Source: CAYPYI01 sp964415085 (lineage in GTDB: Bacteria > Bacillota > Clostridia > Tissierellales > Tissierellaceae). From it: DNA of 22,134 nucleotides. The notes below the pieces were generated by a model, which did no database searches, was not told where the DNA came from, and saw only the letters and a program-made list of their open reading frames with translations. Position numbers and translations under genes: made by a program. The DNA lies in the NCBI GenBank assembly GCA_964415085.1, contig CAYPYI010000017.1, forward strand, positions 1 to 22,134, in the 5' to 3' direction. Below are positions 22,105 to 22,134 of this stretch, piece by piece. Position 1 is the stretch's first letter; the number at the start of each line of letters is the position of its first letter.

Positions 22105-22134
22105 ATAAACCTCCTTAAAATTTAAAAACCTAGC

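Noticed and set aside
1..22134. Mobile elements, CRISPR arrays, tRNA or rRNA genes
   Set aside because: No transposase or integrase, no regularly spaced repeats, and no cloverleaf or rRNA-like GC-rich block was found on reading either strand.

Overview
The window comes from a strongly A+T-rich Gram-positive anaerobe, most likely a member of Clostridia or Tissierellia. The reasons are: purine-rich Shine-Dalgarno sites in front of almost every gene, several TTG starts, a two-subunit 2-oxoacid:ferredoxin oxidoreductase, a radical SAM enzyme, and families typical of low-GC Firmicutes (DUF975, DegV, YtrA-type GntR, LiaF-like, LytTR). I see no phage, insertion sequence, CRISPR array, rRNA or tRNA, and no gene-free stretch over 300 bases. 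The region looks like ordinary chromosome with many small operons.

Layout. 1-1770 (leftward): a YtrA-type GntR repressor, an ABC ATPase and the start of an ABC-2 permease, behind a near-consensus promoter covered by a palindromic operator. 1775-4093 (leftward): a nitroreductase, then an operon of MsrB, a DUF975 membrane protein and an anchored protein of unknown function. 4224-8018: a DhaS-like TetR gene (rightward), a leftward gene that looks like a radical SAM paralogue without its Fe-S cysteines, and a rightward operon of DegV plus an intact radical SAM/SPASM-like enzyme. 8047-12803 (leftward): a tight six-gene operon encoding a YdcF/DUF218 membrane protein, a GNAT acetyltransferase, MsrA, a small membrane protein, a UVDE endonuclease fused to a YbgA/DUF1722-like domain, and an M50-type intramembrane protease. 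13032-19090: three rightward units: a two-subunit oxoacid oxidoreductase, an aldehyde dehydrogenase, and a saccharopine/lysine-6-dehydrogenase-like enzyme, with a leftward Nudix gene between the first two. 19125-22104 (leftward): DUF6624, a LytTR/LiaF-like pair behind direct repeats, a Nudix hydrolase and a methyltransferase.

How the genes may fit together. Several genes suit repair of oxidative and UV damage (MsrA, MsrB, nitroreductase, UVDE-YbgA, Nudix). The three rightward metabolic genes could make up part of an amino-acid fermentation route; lysine to glutaryl-CoA is a tempting but unproven reading. The most unusual points are the cysteine-less radical SAM paralogue near its intact relative, the UVDE-YbgA fusion, lost conserved residues in the oxidoreductase beta subunit and the aldehyde dehydrogenase, and two regulators whose promoters carry sites resembling those of their own families.
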